Below are positions 26,901 through 40,500 of a stretch of DNA of 64,000 bases, in pieces. Below the pieces are notes generated by a model. The model searched no databases and was not told the origin of the DNA. It was given only the letters and a program-made list of their open reading frames with translations. Position numbers and translations under genes: made by a program. Source of the DNA: Mactromeris polynyma (Eukaryota > Mollusca > Bivalvia > Venerida > Mactridae). Location: NCBI GenBank assembly GCA_032209605.1, contig JASFXZ010000039.1, positions 558,001 to 622,000 on the forward strand, read 5' to 3'. Within the stretch, counting starts at the first letter, position 1, and each line of letters starts with the position of its first letter.

Positions 26901-29505
26901 TATTTAAAAAATCCCTGATGGTACAAAAAGAGTATGGTAATGGCTTGTGAAGTTTTAATGAATTTCTTTGCACTCGTCCAAAAAGCAAACATGTCTGAGA
27001 ATTAAAATGAACTCCATCCACTACATACTGAACAATAACAATTCACTGATGCTTCATATTCTCTACAAAGCTCATTTAACAAATCACTTTTTTATGATTT
27101 TATCGTACCATCATAAGCTAATTAAAATTCACCAGTAAATTATAAGGACACAAACCAATTGATAAACTCATCACAAACATACCAAAAAATACAACATATA
27201 ACAATACAAAGAACCAACAGTCAATCAAAACTTCAATACTATATCAGTCAAGGGTTACCATGACAACAATAAATTAGTTATCTGAAAATAACTCAAATAA
27301 AATACAGTCAACATGTCAACTGTATGTAGTGTCATAATTAGAAGTTTGTTAAACTTGATTATGTCATGTTGATCTATAATATATGTGCAATAAGTATGAG
27401 CTATGTATGTGATAGTTACAATTCAAACACACATTACTATGAGTATAACCAGTCCTCAGAACAAGATTGTATATTAGCCATCAACAGGCCTAAAATATAA
27501 ATCACCAATTTTACAGTAAAATTGTGTTTGGCAGAATTAAATGTGATCAAAGTTCTATTTTCAAAAAAATATTTCTCTTTCTGTAAATCTGCGTTATAAA
27601 GGTACAAAATTTTATAGCAAATTACTGGTACTCTCCACATTGAAGGTGTAAAAGAACCTTATCAGAGTAGGATGTTCATGAAGTAAAAGCTGAAAATGGG
27701 ACAAAAATAATGTCTTAACGATTATGAAAACCTCGGAAATGACACAGAATGCTTGTATGATAAAACAGCAAAATGATCATATTGCAGTTTGTTGGTGTTC
27801 TGTTAGATTTTGTACAATATGTGCTGTAATAGAGAAAGCTGACTTGTCTGTATAAAGCCATACATGGGATAACATAACAAAAGCATGGAAGACTGTTTCC
27901 AGTGCACAATTAGGCAGAAAAACACAAGCTGTACAATAGTAACCAATACTCAATATGTCAATATTACTATCATTTCACTTTGATGTACTTTAATTGATGA
28001 GTTTGTTTTTATGATCTAAAGGAATTCATTATTATTTTAGCATTCTATACTGCATACAGTATCAGGATTGTCCAAAATGACTTGACATATCAACATGAAA
28101 ACATGGATGTAGCCGAGACTTAAACTATCATTCTATCATTTCAGACTTAAGCAATATTTTTACAGGCTGATGTTTATAATGATAGAGAATGGATTGAATA
28201 TTTGAAAGGAGCCAGCAACCCATGTATGGTAGATTCATTCCAACATGATCCATTGTGTATATTTTGACTCTCCACCAAAAAATATCATAATCTGAATCGA
28301 ATTAGTTCAATAGAAATATATTAATACATATTGAATGCAACACTTCCTAAAGTTTACATGGACATCTATTGTACAACTTGTGTACTATGCTACACCTGAC
28401 AGGGTTACCCAAAGCCAACTGCGGAGCACAAGACACATTAGCTGTTCACACATACAACAAATTTATACAAAGCATGTCAGTCAATGTGAGCAAGTAAGCC
28501 TGTTAACTGATTTTGGTTATTTTCAGAGTTTGGAAATACCTGTTTCAGAGCATGCAATCACATAGATGTTTTCATTAATTAAATTTTTCATTTGATGCGA
28601 AAACAATTTAGATTGAAAGTATTTATCATCCGAGCATTATCTGATCAAACACACGATCGAATAATACAAAACAAACAAACATTAATGGCGCCTACACAGA
28701 CAATGGTTGATCAATAATGCATGGAAGCTAATTAATTGAAAGTAATTGCAAATTCTTCAATCAAACTATATTCAATATTGATTTGAATCGTTAGCACTGT
28801 AAATAGAACATGCAAAAGTCATGCAAGAAATTGCTCGTTCGGTCTCATGCATCGTTAAAGTACATAACAGAAACCAAGCTTGTGCTTTTGGCAAAAAATT
28901 AAGTGTCGAAGTTTTGAATGAAACATCTTATATTTTAGTAATACATATCAACTAACTTAGAAGCCATTTCCATGTTACTGAAAGTAACAACTAAAGGAAT
29001 TATTTGTCTTTGTTCAAAAGCCAGAGAAAATGAAAATATTTTAGAAAGAGAAGATTAAAAAGTTGCTTGTTGTTACAGAAATATAATTATTTAGGCATCA
29101 GAACAGTTTTGTTGTTGTTACAGGAAAGTTTCCATAGTTGTTGGCACCATTTCATCATAAACATTATCTTTATAAGCAAAGATGAAAGGTGCACAAGTCT
29201 TATAGCATGCCAACAAAATCTGATGCCTTAAACATACCATATTTAATCAAATTGCTTTTTATACATGAGAACTCAAGATATCAAAGAGCTGATAACATTA
29301 GTTCACTAGAACTAGCTCGATATTAATTTTTTGTAAAATTTGGGAAAGTCTTTATCCAGATAAAGAAAAGAATATTACGTTATTCACGATCTAGTCCATG
29401 CAAAGACTTAGGGAAGGGGTAAGGGTATTATTTAAGACATGCTTTGTATAAAATGGTTTGGTACCTTTGTTTTTTTCTACATAAATTGGTTAAATACATA
29501 GCTCC
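23972..29505. other. 5.5 kb AT-rich DNA, no gene recognised
   Basis: Only short open frames without coding character on either strand. A direct repeat of AGAATTGCACATTGAAAAGA occurs at about 25197 and 25346. No tRNA, rRNA or long repeat is visible. It is possibly intronic to a minus-strand transcript. Confidence 0.35.
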
Positions 29506-29681
29506 TCATTGTCCATGGTTTAAAATATGGACCTTTATAACAGGTAGTTTTTGAACCATCATGTACGGGGAATGACTCGTTGTGGATCCTTTTGAGAAAT
29601 GCAGTTTAACAGGCTCAGCTGTACCTGTCGAGTAAACAGGCACGCTTCGACCTAACCGGTGCCTCTTGCGTCGACGTCGGC
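29506..29681 (-). CDS. candidate coding exon with Arg-rich start, unidentified
   Basis: On the minus strand TTTATATTTTAAAG precedes 29681. The frame opens in phase 1 with RRRRKRHRLGRSVPVYSTG and continues to a stop at 29506 after VHILNHGQ. A good internal donor (ACAG then GTACAG) at 29624 would give a 57-bp phase-1-to-phase-1 exon instead. The segment is an island of CpG (CGTCGACGTCGG) in AT-rich DNA, which argues for coding. The basic run could be a nuclear or microtubule-binding signal. The family is not recognised. Confidence 0.4.
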
Positions 29682-32679
29682 CTTTAAAATATAAATAAGT
29701 ATGTCCTAGAAATTCATTTTCAGAAACAGAATTTGGAACATAAGTATAACAAAACTCATGAACATAATATAATCTATAAATATAAGGTAAACACAAGTAA
29801 AATATGACGATTATGAAATTCAAAACGTTTACCAAGTTCTAAAGGCAATTAAAGTAAGTACTGTTATTCTTAGTAAAAATGTCAAGCTAAAAAAATGTAA
29901 TGGAGCACTTAAACAATATTACTTTGGTAAAAAAAATTGAATGAACATGTTTTCTGAATATATGTGTGAACAGACATTTGCAGTAGCAGGCACACACACA
30001 GCCACACCCCTTTTTACATATCACTGCAAACATATCACACTAACTGATTTTGGCAGAACAGTAACTCCAGATATTAGTGATTTCAACGATGGTATTAATG
30101 GAACTGATGCTCCAAATGGTGTCATTAAAATGTTGACAGATATAGAGACACTGGAAAGAAGATATGGTGCAAGAGATACATTTTGACTTTGTAGAATAGA
30201 AGATATTTGTTTGGATGAAAAATGATAAGTTCGATGAAAAACTATTTCTGGCCAAGCATGTTTTCAAAAATGTTTCATTTTAAATAATCTTAACGAAAAA
30301 CAAACACTTAAAACTGCAAATTCTGAGACGAGAAAAGAATAGTTACACAACTATACAGCTGTTCATGTAGTAAGTTAGGTACATGGTACATCTTCATATC
30401 AAGTTTATTGTAAATACTAACAACAGCCAGAAAGTTTAGTTTTAATACTTAAATATTACCAAAGTAAGTGAAACAATATCTAGACATGCCACGATTCTCC
30501 ATTCTATTTTTTTGTTATGGTGAGATTGTCTTGCTGTAGAATTTCACAAAGGGCAAAGGACAATTTTCAGTTAATCTGGAATGACCTTTTTCAGTACGAT
30601 TTCCTGTCCTTTCAAAACTTATGGTCTATGTAAAAGAACAACTATCTAATGCAATAGTCCCATCCAATTTACTCCTACTTTGAAATTAAATGTTGTGCTC
30701 GAAAAGTCTACTAGGTAACCATGACAACCACAGAAATCAACAACTGTAAAGCATAACACAAACAGGACTCAATCAGAACAAGGCATAAAGCTACATACAT
30801 CTCACATATTAGGATAAAAGACACATACGAAGCAGACGGACTTGGATAACAATTGAGCAACGAAGAAAGATTCCATAAAACACATTGGCACCAAAAACTG
30901 CATGCCTACCAGTAAGATGACACATGACGTAAGATGATAAATATCCCATCTCAAGTTGTTCTTTAAACTTCCACCTATAAATGGTCTCATGCATATACAT
31001 GTATGAGTTTCAATGACATTGGTGAATAATACCCATGGCATCAACAATACCACATATTAAGTAATTCTTAATTACATCAAACCTCAAGTGATACAAGAAT
31101 AGCCATACGTTGTTTGCCTTATTTGTCAATTAATAAATATAAGAATATATCAAGTCACTCATAAAATGTCTGTGGTAGCAACTATATAATCATTATTTTT
31201 ACCAATAACCATTTTGGTATAATCTTAAGAAACTTGACAAATTGGGAATACAGAATTTGAAAACATAGGTAGTTTCTTATAAAACATGTTAGTACAGGTA
31301 CTTCTGAAGACTTATTACTTTTTGGTGTGCTTTGTTAATTGGCGATTATAAAGGTAGCATGGGTCCATTGAAAGGTTTGGATCAAGGAGTAAAATATTCA
31401 CCAAGGTATTTATCCAGTTCTGAAGTAGATAGCCAAACCATAAGAGTACTTTATACAGACATGTTTGCACACTCAGAGAAGGAGACATTTTGTAAATACT
31501 ACCTCAGTATCTAACACATATAACTAGCATTATACACAACAAGAAAATTAATTATACATACCCTAGTAACTATCAAACAATATTCACTACTGAATTATGA
31601 TCAACATTTTTGCATGCAAACTATTTAGGAAATAAGCTTTTCACCATTTATCTGTAACCATTTATGTTATATGACCAAGCATGCAATATGGAAAGCTTAG
31701 TGTAGGATGTTTGATGAAAATCACTGATGTGAATGTTTTTTAATAACCAACACAAAATCTAATTATTGAATTACTGATAAGCCCATCACAGACAAGCATG
31801 CATATTAGTGAAAGATAGTGAATCAATCTACACCATGCAGCTTAGTTTATTTGTAAGTATTTAAGTATGACAAAAACTGATGGTTGTCAAGTATGAAAAA
31901 TTGCTACATGAAGAGATTAAAGCTCAGAAAGAGAGACAGACAGACAGATAAATCAAAGAGGTTCCATCAGACTAAGATTACACTCTATATAGTATATACA
32001 AAAATGTTGCCAATTCGATGTGGGTTTTTTTGACATTTAAATCATCATCGTGTGATTTAAAAAGTTTGAAGTGTTGCTCAACCTGTAGTGTAGGTGCAAG
32101 AGGTGTTTCTGAGACTTCACAGAACAATGGGAAACATGATTGCTTCTGTTTATTGTACGAAGGAGTACAGGGTTAAGCAAGATTTGCTGAGGACAAGAAA
32201 TCAGTATTGATGGATAAATTGCTGTAATAAATACTATGACTTTGAAAACAAGTTTACAATTCAAGACAGAGTGCAAATCTAAACACTGAAATATATTACC
32301 ATTAAATGCCTTAAACATCTCTGTGTAACAAATAATATATGTATACATAATAAATATAGAACAAAATGTAAAAATAAAACTCTGAAGTAAAAAAAATAGA
32401 ATTTGTGACAATAAAACAAAATGTAGAGATAGAATCTGTAAAAACGCAATAAACTCAAATCAAACAAAAACAGAGGCAAAAGTTCAATAAATACAGCATT
32501 TTGATTAAGAAATGTATATATACAAATGTACAGGAGCCTGCAGTTATCAATTACACTTTTGTCCCAGAGAGGAGAAGATTTGGCATGGTATGATTAATCT
32601 CGTATCACCTATCTCTAAGAGTCAATTAATGTACTTGTATGTGGAGTACATGCTTGACTGTAAGTGAAAATTAAAACCA
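29682..32679. other. AT-rich DNA, no gene recognised
   Basis: No supportable coding exons. Open frames at 29941-30186, 30802-31053 and 32037-32411 lack domains, splice partners and coding composition. Confidence 0.35.
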
Positions 32680-32914
32680 GGGGCCTTATTCACAAAGATT
32701 TTAAGACTGAAACTCAAGACTTAACATTGCAAAATTTATATTTATCAGCCTTTTGTTTTCATTAAATCTAAACTAACAAACTTTTTTTAATAGCTGTAAT
32801 GTTAATTTTTATTAAAATCTATACTGTAATAACAATGTAAGAGCAAAAAGAACATAAAACATTTTAAAGTCTAAGTCTGAGTTTCAGTCTTAAAATGTTT
32901 GTGAATCAGGCCCC
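32680..32914. mobile_element. MITE with long TIR, GGGGCCTTATTCACAAAG type (235 bp)
   Basis: The left end is GGGGCCTTATTCACAAAG followed by TTTTAAGACTGAAACTCA. The reverse complement of the right end is GGGGCCTGATTCACAAAC followed by the same TTTTAAGACTGAAACTCA. The inverted repeat is about 45 bp with few mismatches, enough to fold into a long hairpin if transcribed. Confidence 0.75.
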
Positions 32915-33234
32915 CGCTGCTAACTGAGGCAAAAATATTTGATTAAACTTGATCTAAAATGTCAACCAAGAATATAATCATACATTTTGATAAAAATACA
33001 GACATCGGGACAGATAGTATCTGACAGTCTATAATGCATGTATGGTTCATGTCCTACTTGGACAAGGCACCACAATACACAAATATCATCAATTCAAACA
33101 TTAACTGAGTGGCAAAGTAAATAAAACTCAACATATAAAGTCAATATAAACATTTGATTAAATCCAAACTTCTGTGTAAACAGTTAATGACAATAGGAAT
33201 ACTATTTTAAAACACTTATACATCAGTGTATACT

Positions 33235-33240
33235 TTTATT
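33235..33240 (-). terminator. candidate polyadenylation signal of the TTLL3-like gene
   Basis: AATAAA on the minus strand (TTTATT on plus), about 130 bp after the TTLL3 stop codon. Position fits a short 3' UTR. Hexamers like this occur by chance in AT-rich DNA. Confidence 0.4.
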
Positions 33241-33371
33241 TTTTTCATTGTCAATCAACTGTATACACAGAACCATTCTGACCAGATCAACTCTATGTAC
33301 AACTTGTCCAGATTCTCTTACAGTATGAGCAAAGAAATGCAAACAATATAAATCTCTAACACAATTTAGCT

Positions 33372-34519
33372 CTAATAATTCTCAATTGGAAATGTAGCAG
33401 AACCTGGATCTTGTTGATAAATGTCTTCAGTTGAACGGGTCAGATTGAAATATCGAAACCTAGGGTTCTTCTCCTCCTCTGCATTAAAAGTGACATTAAT
33501 ACTAGCATATGGAACCTTAGGGAATTTAATAGTAACTTCAGGCTTTCTAGCTCTAGATTTTGTCCTTTCCTCGCTCTGTTGTCTAGGAACCCCCAGTTGT
33601 CTCTTTTTTGGCCTACGCGGCTGTTTGGGGAAAGCGTCAATATTGTAATACTCACTAAGTAATTCCTGTGTTTGGGTACTACTATTGACAAGTGGATTAT
33701 TGATATTACCTTTAGCTTGTGCCTTTAGCGTCTTCAGATCAGTTGTTTCAACATTATTCACACTAAGTGCTGGACGATCTCTGCTCTCTGATGAAGGTAC
33801 AGCATAGTTGGACGACACAGACGTTCGGGAGACAATTTTCTTTGTTGCCAAGTTGGATACGTAACTTCCTGGTGGAATGGCTCCCGATCCAAATATGGAT
33901 GTTTTTGGGACTAACAATGGTGACGATGGCGAGGACCGGGATACAGTCCTCTCTGATTTACTTTCATCCGGCATGTTCTCAGCCTCAGCTTTATTGTGTT
34001 CAGCTAGATACTGACTATACACACTAGCACTATCACTCGGAGGTTTCTCACCAGTCATGCTCGTGTTACTTAAGCTCTGACTCGCACTGAGATTGTTAAC
34101 TATTTTCGGTGACTTTTGCGTGTGTGTTTTCTTTTTTACCTGTGGTGCATGATTGTCATTATTTTCTCTACTAGTGGACTTTTTCACAGGGGCAGAATTA
34201 CTAACTTTGTTACTATTTCCATGATTGTCTTGATTGCTTTCACTAAGCGGTCTTCGTGTCCCTGTTTTCATACCTGTATCTACGCTGTTTCCAGTGAGTT
34301 TATCATTAAATATCACTTGTTTCTCCTTCCGCGGAGAAAACACAGGATCAGAGGGTTCGGTAGTTTTTCTAACATTCATCCAACTTGGTTTTTTAATCGC
34401 TGATCCATCAACGCTTAAACTGATACCTATATAAGGAGGTACAGTCACCAGAGGCTGTTTGTAAGCGAGCTCGAAACGTCCAATATCACAGTTTCTATCC
34501 CACTTTCTGTCCAATACCA
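33372..34519 (-). CDS. TTLL3: TTLL3-like exon 17 (terminal, C-terminal tail)
   Basis: Acceptor GCTATTGTAG upstream of 34519; 1148 bp; stop TAG at 33372-33374. It opens with [20 protein letters not shown], the conserved segment just after the ATP-grasp core, then [19 protein letters not shown]. The rest is Ser/Thr/Lys-rich with low complexity (residues about 717-1098), followed by a more ordered end ([38 protein letters not shown]). Confidence 0.92.
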
Positions 34520-37500
34520 CTACAATAGCAAAAATGTTATATGATAGTAACTGTGAAAACATATGAAAAATCTTAAAACCAGTACAAAAAATTATTCACA
34601 GTGTAACATGTAGTCTCAATATACAAACACCTTAAATCTACATCAAGGTGTGAAAGTAATATTTATAAAGGTGTAAAGTAAAAGTTAGAAGCCTATGTAC
34701 AGTGTGGTATTGCAATTTGTTGTGCCATATGGAGAAGATAGGTTTTTTAACTACATGCAATTATTTGTTCCAAAGGCAAGAATAATTACACTGTGTAAGA
34801 GACCCTGCCATTGCTTCATAATTTGTACCACAAAATAAGTAACTGTCATTAAGTATATACCTTAGAATACTTCTGAAATGGCCCACAGTTCAAAAAGATT
34901 GTAACAAAACAACACCAACACAAAACACAGAGAAACTATATTGAGGGGATGATTGCTGTAACATTTCATTTACAAGTCTTTCATTAGCTTTTTGTTTCAC
35001 AGTCCAGTATACAAAACAAGTGATTACCTTTCAGTGTATCTTCTAGCACACTGGAACAAAGTCTAGAAGTGATCTCCGTACTACTCTCCATGCTAGGACT
35101 AGAGTTGATTTCTATCAACCATGGTTTATAATCTTCTGTTAACATAAAGTCAGCACCATACAGTTCAAATGATGACTGAAATAGAGAATAACATAGCTGG
35201 TAATTCTAAATATGTGTACAATGAATTTAAAATACTTGAAAATAATTCATCACTGTGCTTGGACACATGACATGCTAATTCATTATGCTGATATTCAATT
35301 TTCAAGTAGGCAACATGGACTATTCTATCTATTCCCAACATGAACATAATTTATATCTAAACAACCCTGTAGTATAGACTATTTACTATGTTGTACCCAT
35401 TTCTGATGTATTGATGTAAAAAACATGTGCAACATCACCAATAGAAGTTGATCATTTTCACAAATGCTGATTATAAAGATTTTTTTAGTTGTTTTTCATT
35501 TCCAAAAGTTCTTTGAATGTTTTGCCTTATTCATTAAGTATCAGTACATCACATTCATTTACAAAGCCCTGACTCAGTAACAAGTAAGACATGGTAATTG
35601 ATGCATTAAATGAAATTGACGGCCACTAAATAACAATAATGTGTTTACTTTTCTATATTCTACTAAATCTTGAGTTGATAGTAAAGCGCAAATGATTGCC
35701 CTCTTCATCCCTGGATAAATGACTTCATCCCATACATTGGGATGTTTCTGTTCTCTGAAATAAAAATTAAAAAAATAAAAAATGTATTAAGTACATCAAA
35801 ACTTTTATACATAGATATCGACAAACTTTGTAATTTTTTCTTCACAGTGCAACACTTGTATTTGGCAGTTTTCATATGTTATCTAGATAAACAAACTTAA
35901 CTCCTACAATGATGACACCAGCCTTGGTTTCAATTACAAATTTAATAAAATTATATAAATACAAAGCACCCTCTTCAAAGTGGCCCTCTCTTGAGCCAAC
36001 AATCTCTTTTATACAACAGTATACATTTCTCCAATGGTAAGAATTTGCTATCAATTTGTACTGCCAATATAACCTCTCTAGAGCAATAGCCTCTCACCAT
36101 CAGCCAAACTTCACATCTCCCAAATGGTGTTGCTCTAGAGAGGTGAAACCATGTATACATGTCCTATAAATAGTTTCATAATTCTGCTAAAGTCTAACTT
36201 AAATGATACTCAGTTAGAAATAACATTTTAGTTGTCAGACTATCATCTTTACTTTAAAGTTAATGATCACAATTATGTCCATCTATATTGTACACTGCTT
36301 TCAGCCCATGTCTTAAACAAAAGCAAACAAGCCAGCTGGACAGAGGTAACATTACAGCAGACTTATGAAATCAACTAAAGTCAAATCACAGTTAAACCTG
36401 GTTTATTCGACAATCTTCTATCCGAATATTTGGTATCATCCGAAATAAATAATAGGTCCCTCTTGTATCTTCCTGGGCACTTCAAATTAAATAGGACTAT
36501 TCGAAACCATGAAATATTCGAAATGGACCCGATGAATTCGAGAGAACGAGGTCTGACTGTATATTACAGATATTGAAGCACAATTGCTCTATTGTTTTCA
36601 GTTCATACTTACTTTGCAAAATCTTTAAATTGTTCATGGGTCCACATATTGTCATCAGGTAATTCCTTTGCACGAGGACCATTTTTATAATGCTTTTGTA
36701 TTGCATTGTTAGACAGATGTATAGATTCATCATAATCATCTAATGTAAATTGTTGTGAACAAAACCTGAGAATAAACAACAAAACAATGTAAGAATTTTA
36801 CTCAGATTTACAACTACGGGTTTCCATGGAAACCATACTCTTTTTTTATCATTTATTGAGCTTCAAATAAACTTTATAAGATATGAAATGTACATTATTA
36901 ATAATGTAAATAGTTAAGTCAATTGTGAACACAAGTCATAGTTATAAAATTGGCAAGAAGAAATAAAATAATAAAATATTCGCCACAGGATTCCATTTCA
37001 TTACTGCAAGATGTCCTGAATTTATTCCTCACAACTTACCTGAAATAGCTATCCATGTAGAAGTATATAGTTAATGGATTCCAATCTGTAACCAGGAACC
37101 ACTGACGTATGTCAAACTTGCAGTTATATACCAACAATGGACGTTCTGAAACATGCAATATTGGCTTCAGAAATACACAAGAAATGAAACATTAATACAA
37201 GTCATTACAAACACATGTATCCGTAGTCTGACAGCAAGCCAAGCTCTTGCTTAACCCTTGTATTGCTAGAAATTCCAACATTTACGATAGAAAATGACTT
37301 AATTGTACATGGTAAATAACACAAGACTTCAATGTGTAACACAATGGCAAAACTGTCGGCATAATAGAGGAAAGTCTTACCCATATATTTCTGTACAACA
37401 TACTTGTTGTCTTTTCTAACAACCTGACTGTTGACAAGTCTTAACATTTCTTCCAGTCTGTCATAGCAAGTAATTCCTGAAACACAACAATTATATCACA

Positions 37501-40500
37501 CATCTATGGATTCCACAGCTATTCTAGGATGAATGTCATTTTAATCAAAGCACAAAGGTGCTGTCGGACGGTACCACCCGTCTCTGTAGCCAAGCTGGCA
37601 ACTCATTGCATACTTCTGTTTTGTAACTAAACAGTTTTATAATATCGAAGTATGTGTAAATATGTCAGATGGTTTGCATGGTAAATGGAATAAAACAAAA
37701 ACATAAGACAGAAATGCAAAAAGAATGAAAATTTATTGAAAAAATAGTTAACTTTTTTCCAAGAGATCTTCAATCCGACTTGTTCAAGAAATGCTAGATT
37801 TTCAAACCGAAATAAAGAAAACTGGTCAGTAGTAATACCTTAAGATTGTAAAACAAGTGAAATGTTAGTCACAATTGTAAATAAATGAAATACAAAGATA
37901 TCAGACCCTTTATGTAACGTTTGTGCATATTTAATTATAAAATGACAAATTTAAAAATCAGCTCAAAATTAGAGTAAAATCATTATGCACAGGCATGAAG
38001 TTATGATAACACTTGCTTGCCATAGGTTAGGAGTTATCTTGTTGTGGTGGGGTATTTTCCAATCAATTTTCCAAGCACAGAGTGAGATGTACATATAGAG
38101 ATGACAATGATAATTTTCTTAGGCGCGCATAACGAGACCATATCTACTATAAATAGCAATAAAGAAGAAGAACAACAACAGCAATCACTTGTCATGGACT
38201 TATATCTTTTAAACGCAGTCTGAACCTGAGTACACTCTTCTATGTGCATTTGCTTAGCGAATTAACACATTTATAGCAATAACCTGGCATTTTAAGTCTC
38301 TAGAACGCTGCATATCAGTATCTTTCAAAAAACAATTGAAGAGTCAAATACTCGCAAATCAATGGAGGTCGCTAAATGCACACCGTTTAAGCATGTACGC
38401 CATGTATACGCTAGCAACTATATAAAATGACGAACACCATACAAGTTAGGTGCCTATTGATGCATCTTTGGTTGAATGTCGGTCCATATTGATGCACAAC
38501 AGTGAAGTCTGGTGCAATGTATGGTCAAATACATGATAACAACTTGATAAAATGATGCACACCATGCATAAAAGTCCCGCCCATCCATATGTTACTCCGC
38601 CTCTCCCATCCATTTAGTGATCTCCGCAAATCAATGCGCAAAAAACAACCATCGTTACCGAAATCGTCTTTAAACCCTTTGAATGGGATAGAAACAGCTT
38701 ACAAGTTCATAAACCACTTTGGCAAGTCAATTTTTCAACATTTCGTTGTCTTGAATCATTTATGATACTCATATTCCTTAGTTGGGTGAATTTTGGGACT
38801 ACTTGGTTGTGAGAACTTGGGATGTAGACGTTTTTAGCTGGTTCCCGGCTTTCAGTCATTTTGTGTTTTGAAAACGGGAACCAGTTGATGTATGCCTCTC
38901 AAATTGCCACACTATTATAGACGGTACCTGAGCGGTACCGTCCAAAAAGCAATGCTTCACTTTAGCATACAATTGTATGGCTAAAAATAGTTCTCTTGAA
39001 GTACATGCACTTTGTATTTACAAATGAACAAACAGAACTCTTTTATTGTAACCATTATGGACTAAAAGTCTACAGTAAAACCTCAATCATAAAACCACCA
39101 TTGGGACCCATGAAAACTGGTCGTGATACTGAGATGGTCTTAATATTGAGATTGAATAAAGAGCAAAACAGTGAAAATGGACTTGAAAATTGGGCTCTTA
39201 ATTTTTAGGTGGTCTTATTTTTGAGGTGGTCTTTAAATAAGATATTACTGTAGTTATTATATATCCCGCAGTAGTAAAACATATTGAAATACAAATTGAC
39301 TGAGTTTGCCAAGCGCCATAGGTATGTTATCACTTTAATAGTAAACACCACATCAATTCCAACTGATTCTGACACACTGAAATATTCATGCGGCATATTT
39401 CTGTTTCATCAGTTCCTTACCTCGTCCTCTTGATTTAGCCCCTGGTTTGACAATCCAGATATTTTTCACACCATCTAGTTCATACTGGGGCCAAATAGCT
39501 TTTATCCTATTCAGTACATTCTCTATTTGTCCTAAAATACTGGCTGGCACATTTGGTATAATTCCTCCCTCACTGTAAGTCAAACACATACAATTTCACA
39601 TCTCATACTACATGGCGATGAAACAAATTGTCACAATGATAATTTGAAGCATTTCAGGTTCTGACAGCGATATGTTCCATACTTGGGTACATGTTACACA
39701 AGTTTACAGTATATGTCAAATGAATTTATTCATTTTACATTAATTGTGAAACAAGTTAATATCGTATACTATACCCTCTTGATGACCGCTTCCTAGGTTA
39801 CTAACCAGTGCTCGCACCGATTTAAAGGATTATTAAGTTTGCGGTTCAACCTCCCAAAAGTAGGACATTCCGGCCAGGCGCTCTATTGGTCCACAATGCA
39901 TCCCAAATAATACTACATGTAGTCTTGATAAGTTTAACCATAGCTTAACACATACAACAGCAAAATCTGTTACAAATGGTACATGGGACACCACATCAGG
40001 ACAATTACGCATTACGAGAATTTAATTATCTAGGACTATGTTCCTACCATTATAATTTACAACTAATTACTGCCTTTCCCAAATTTACTGGCAGAAACAA
40101 AATATTGCATGTTTAATCATATTTTAACCAAAATAATTGCAATTCCTCTTGACTACAATTTCAACAGTGATGGAGAGATATGAAGAGGTCATTATTTGAA
40201 CATATTTATAGCATTGTTCATAATGCAGCAAGAATCAAACAGGATTGAGATAATGGTAAGAGAAATACTTACTGCACAACTTGATAGTACCAAGTAATCA
40301 TTTCATCCCACTGCGCAGGAGTTAGTGAATCTCTCTGAAACAAAAATACAAAAAAAGAGATTAAAATGTTCCAGGGAACGCCACATGCCCAAGACAATGC
40401 CTCCCCACACAGTCACCCAAGAAAATAACAGTCTACAAAACATTAGGCACTGAGGAGGGTGCAGGGACAAACATCCATGAGAATAAGGGTGGAAGGGTCA

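Larger units (their letters stand above)
37477..39420 (-). other. TTLL3-like intron 11 with inserted elements
   Basis: 1.9 kb intron containing a possible element bounded by GGACGGTACC inverted ends (37566-38943) and MITE copy B (39073-39250). Confidence 0.6.
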
